In this document: one piece after another, positions 42,063-44,148 of the stretch
How the letters are laid out: every line of letters starts with the position of its first letter
Numbering within the stretch: position 1 is the stretch's first letter
Assembly (NCBI GenBank): GCA_028820655.1
Contig: JAPPIK010000049.1
Location: 1 to 44,148 of the forward strand
Origin: Candidatus Poribacteria bacterium
GTDB taxonomy: Bacteria; Poribacteria; WGA-4E; JAJDTR01
Reading direction: 5' to 3'
DNA: 44,148 nt
Notes under the pieces: generated by a model
The model's database searches: none
Told to the model about the DNA's origin: nothing
What the model saw: only the letters and a program-made list of their open reading frames with translations
Program-made: the position numbers and the translations under genes

Positions 42063-42650
42063 ATGAACAGGAAAGAGCGGTTGTGTGCGGTTTTAGGGGG
42101 TTGCTTCGGCGCGGCGTTGACGATGGCGGTGTGTTCGTTCTCTCCGATCGGAGCGCAGAGCGGGGACACGTTCGGAGAAATCTCCTGTACCGGGCTTAGA
42201 ATTGTAGCGCAGGATGGAAAGACGGGCGTTACTTTGGGCACCGGCACCGAGGGTAGTTTTGTCTCCGTGCACGGCACGGAGGGAAAATCCGAGGCGGCGC
42301 TGCGTCTTGACAAGAAGGGGGGACAAGTGGTCATTTGGGGGGTGGACGGCAATTCTCACGCCGGTTTGCGCATCACCGAACACGGCGGACGGGTGCAGGT
42401 CTACGGCAGAAATAACGATTCTCAAGCCGCGATGGGCATCACGGACGAGGGCGGCCGCATCGAAGTCTTCGGCAAAGACGGCAGGTCGCGGGCGGCGATG
42501 GCAATCACGGAGAACGGAGGTCATGCGGGTATACTGGGCAAAGATGGACGTTCGGGAGCCGGCATGTCGGTAGACGAATCCGGCGGCTATGTGCGTGTGT
42601 ACAATAAAGCGGGACGGCAGTCGGGGCGTTTGCCGCACCCCGAAGAGTAG
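42063..42650 (+). CDS. Exported protein with 23-residue repeats
   Basis: 195 residues; ATG 42063 after AAAGGG. A signal peptide (MNRKERLCAVLGGCFGAALTMAVCS, cleavage near IGAQS) is followed by a short lead-in, then about five tandem repeats of 23 residues from residue 95 to 185, each like V-x-V-(F/Y)-G-K-D-G-R-S-x-A-A-M-x-I-T-E-x-G-G. Regular hydrophobic alternation with Gly-Gly turns suggests a beta-solenoid or stacked beta-hairpins. I do not recognise a named family. It is not related to the propellers, though it is also exported. It is followed by a hairpin and the frameshifted WD40 gene 88 bp downstream. Confidence 0.8.
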   Translation: MNRKERLCAVLGGCFGAALTMAVCSFSPIGAQSGDTFGEISCTGLRIVAQDGKTGVTLGTGTEGSFVSVHGTEGKSEAALRLDKKGGQVVIWGVDGNSHAGLRITEHGGRVQVYGRNNDSQAAMGITDEGGRIEVFGKDGRSRAAMAITENGGHAGILGKDGRSGAGMSVDESGGYVRVYNKAGRQSGRLPHPEE

Positions 42651-42668
42651 TTGGCGGGAGAGATGACT

Positions 42669-42689
42669 GGCGGGGCACGGTGCTCCGCC
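42669..42689. repeat. GGCGGGGCAC hairpin followed by CCTAC
   Basis: GGCGGGGCAC and GTGCTCCGCC pair with one G-T wobble and a minimal loop, ending in CGCCTACC, like the other tight-loop hairpins of the window. Confidence 0.6.
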
Positions 42690-42738
42690 TACCACCTTTA
42701 GGCAATGTGATAACAGGATTGGGCGAGGAGAATTCCTT

Positions 42739-43985
42739 TTGAAAACAGCGCTTACGTCACTGATTCTCCTCGGTGTCGCTGCACTCAACACCATAGCCGA
42801 AGACACTTCCCAATGGGGGTTGCCCGAGGGCGCCGTGGCGCGATTTGGCAGGGGAATTCTTTACAATGCTAAGTATTTCCCGGACGGGAGACATGTGGCG
42901 GTCGTTAGTAGCGCCGGTGTTTGGCTCTACGATGCGGTGCCTGGTGACCCCATCGACCTGATAAGGTGCGGCAACACGTTCGACGCTTCTGATGTCGTGT
43001 TCAGCCGGGACGGCAGCACCCTTGCCGCCGGCTCTGATGAAATAGTTTGTGTTTGGGACGCGGCGACACGGGCGAACAAATATCCTCGCTGTATGGTTAT
43101 CACGCTCGGAATACATCCGTAGCGTTCAGTCCGGTCGATGACACGCTCGCGAGCGGTAATACCGATAACAGAGTGCGTCTGTGGGATACTGCGGCGGGTG
43201 AGAATATACGCACGATCGAAGGGCATATTGGTGATGTCACTAGTGTAGAATTCAGTCCGGATGGGAGTACGCTAGCCAGTGGGAGCAGGGACGGTACCGT
43301 GCTGCTGTGGGAAATCTTCCCGTCCCCCGATCCTCCGGAAGATGAACACCCGCAAGTCGAGGTGCCACCGCAAGTTAAACCGGATGTGAACCGGGACGGG
43401 AGCGTGGATGTTCGGGACCTGGTGTTGGTCGCTGGGCGTTTGGGAAAAGCGGCGGAGAACCGGGCGGACGTCAACGGGGATGGCACGGTGAACATCCTCG
43501 ATTTGGTGATAGTTGCGGAGATGATAGATAATGAGGCAGGCGCGCCGCTTGTCGATTCAGCCGGAACAGAAATAATTCGGATTACCGAAGTTAAAAAGTG
43601 GCTTGACGAAGCGCGGCGGTTTGGCATTGCGGATGTGGCGCTGTTGCGGGGTATCGAGTATTTGGAGTATCTGTTGGAGGCGTTGACGCCGGAAAGAACG
43701 TCGCTATTGCCGAACTACCCGAATCCCTTCAATCCGGAAACCTGGATTCCGTATCATCTCGCGAGAGAATCGGAAGTCGAAATCACAATATATAGCTCGA
43801 AAGGAATATTGGTGCGGCAACTGGATTTGGGGTTGCAGGCGGAAGGATTCTACACCGACAAGCATTATGCGGCATATTGGGACGGGCGCAACGATAACGG
43901 AGAACTGCTTGCAAGCGGCGTGTATATCTACGTATTCCGAGCGGGGAGTTACCGCGCCTCCCGCCGCATGGCAATCGTCAGGTAG
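42739..43985 (+). pseudogene. WD40 - dockerin - FlgD-like/type IX sorting-domain protein, frameshifted
   Basis: Two overlapping frames (42739-43122 and about 43070-43985) join into one protein if a frameshift near 43070 is allowed: VWDAAT in the first continues as TGEQISSLYGYHARNTSVAFSP in the second, implying two extra bases or one lost. Start is TTG 42739 behind GGCGAGGAG. Order: signal peptide (MKTALTSLILLGVAALN), WD40 blades with FSxDGSTLAxGS and VRLWDTA, two dockerin repeats (DVNRDGSVDVRDLVLVAG and DVNGDGTVNILDLVIVAE), a helical linker, then the C-terminal domain LLPNYPNPFNPETWIPYHLA to SGVYIYVFRAG. The latter is typical of surface or secreted proteins. It could be a real pseudogene or a sequencing error. 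Confidence 0.82.
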
Positions 43986-44026
43986 TGCCGCACCGGCAGC
44001 CATCAACCGACCGAATAAATCATACC

Positions 44027-44148
44027 CGGTAGGAGATCAAAGGAATAAATAATGACTGATTAAGGAGCGCGATAGAGATCCCATAGAAATCTTCTCCCGG
44101 TCGCGATTGCCCAGTTGTAGGGTGCAATCAAGCGAGTGGATAGCGAGC
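44027..44148. repeat. Dispersed GATAGAAATC / GCGAGTGGATAGCGAG repeats at the window end
   Basis: GGTAGGAGATCAAAGG, GCGCGATAGAGATCCC, AGAAATCTTCTCCCGGTCGCG and AAGCGAGTGGATAGCGAGC match the cluster at 31738-32170, in the same orientation. No gene is seen from 43986 to the end. Confidence 0.7.

Overview
This window is almost entirely one gene family. Between 376 and 40296, on the + strand only, lie 29 intact genes (called P1 to P29 here) and four broken pieces. Each intact gene encodes a secreted beta-propeller of the TolB-like / PD40 (WD40-like) repeat type. Each protein is about 282-332 residues: a Sec-type signal peptide of about 30 residues, then directly six blades of about 42-45 residues built on the turn W-S-P-D-G, a strand like K-I-A-F-V-S-N-R, a strand like I-Y-V-M-D and a loop D-x-D-G-x-N, then a conserved tail of about 30 residues ending near W-G-(E/R)-(I/L)-K. 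No propeller gene has any other domain.

Two subfamilies alternate. Type A (P1-P4, P10-P13, P15, P18-P20, P23, P25) ends like [14 protein letters not shown]. Type B (P5, P8, P9, P14, P16, P17, P21, P22, P24, P26-P29) ends like SPEGSRITMWGRLK. P6 looks like a hybrid and P7 is a diverged outlier. Genes are single or in tight pairs, most often with a 50-51 nt spacer, and the first gene of a pair is always type A. Hairpin repeats, terminator-like stems, minisatellites and decayed intergenic repeats fill the gaps. Segmental duplications of 1591, 1852 and 1255 bp period and exchanged blocks between distant members show that the array grows and reshuffles by recombination.

Three small accessory modules interrupt or follow the array. 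A HicB/HicA toxin-antitoxin pair (5659-6212) sits inside a broken propeller gene. A minus-strand pair with a one-helix membrane protein (15158-15659) lies between two copies of a 714-bp duplication. A minus-strand Panacea-domain (SocA-like) gene with a two-helix membrane partner (40910-41763) lies at the right edge of the array.

The right end (42063-43985) holds an exported protein with 23-residue repeats and a frameshifted WD40-dockerin-FlgD-like/type IX sorting-domain gene. Its C-terminus (NYPNPFNPETWIPYHLA and following) and the style of the intergenic hairpins suggest Candidatus Poribacteria or a close relative. That assignment rests on my memory of such proteins, not on a search. No rRNA, tRNA, CRISPR array, transposase, integrase or reverse transcriptase was recognised.
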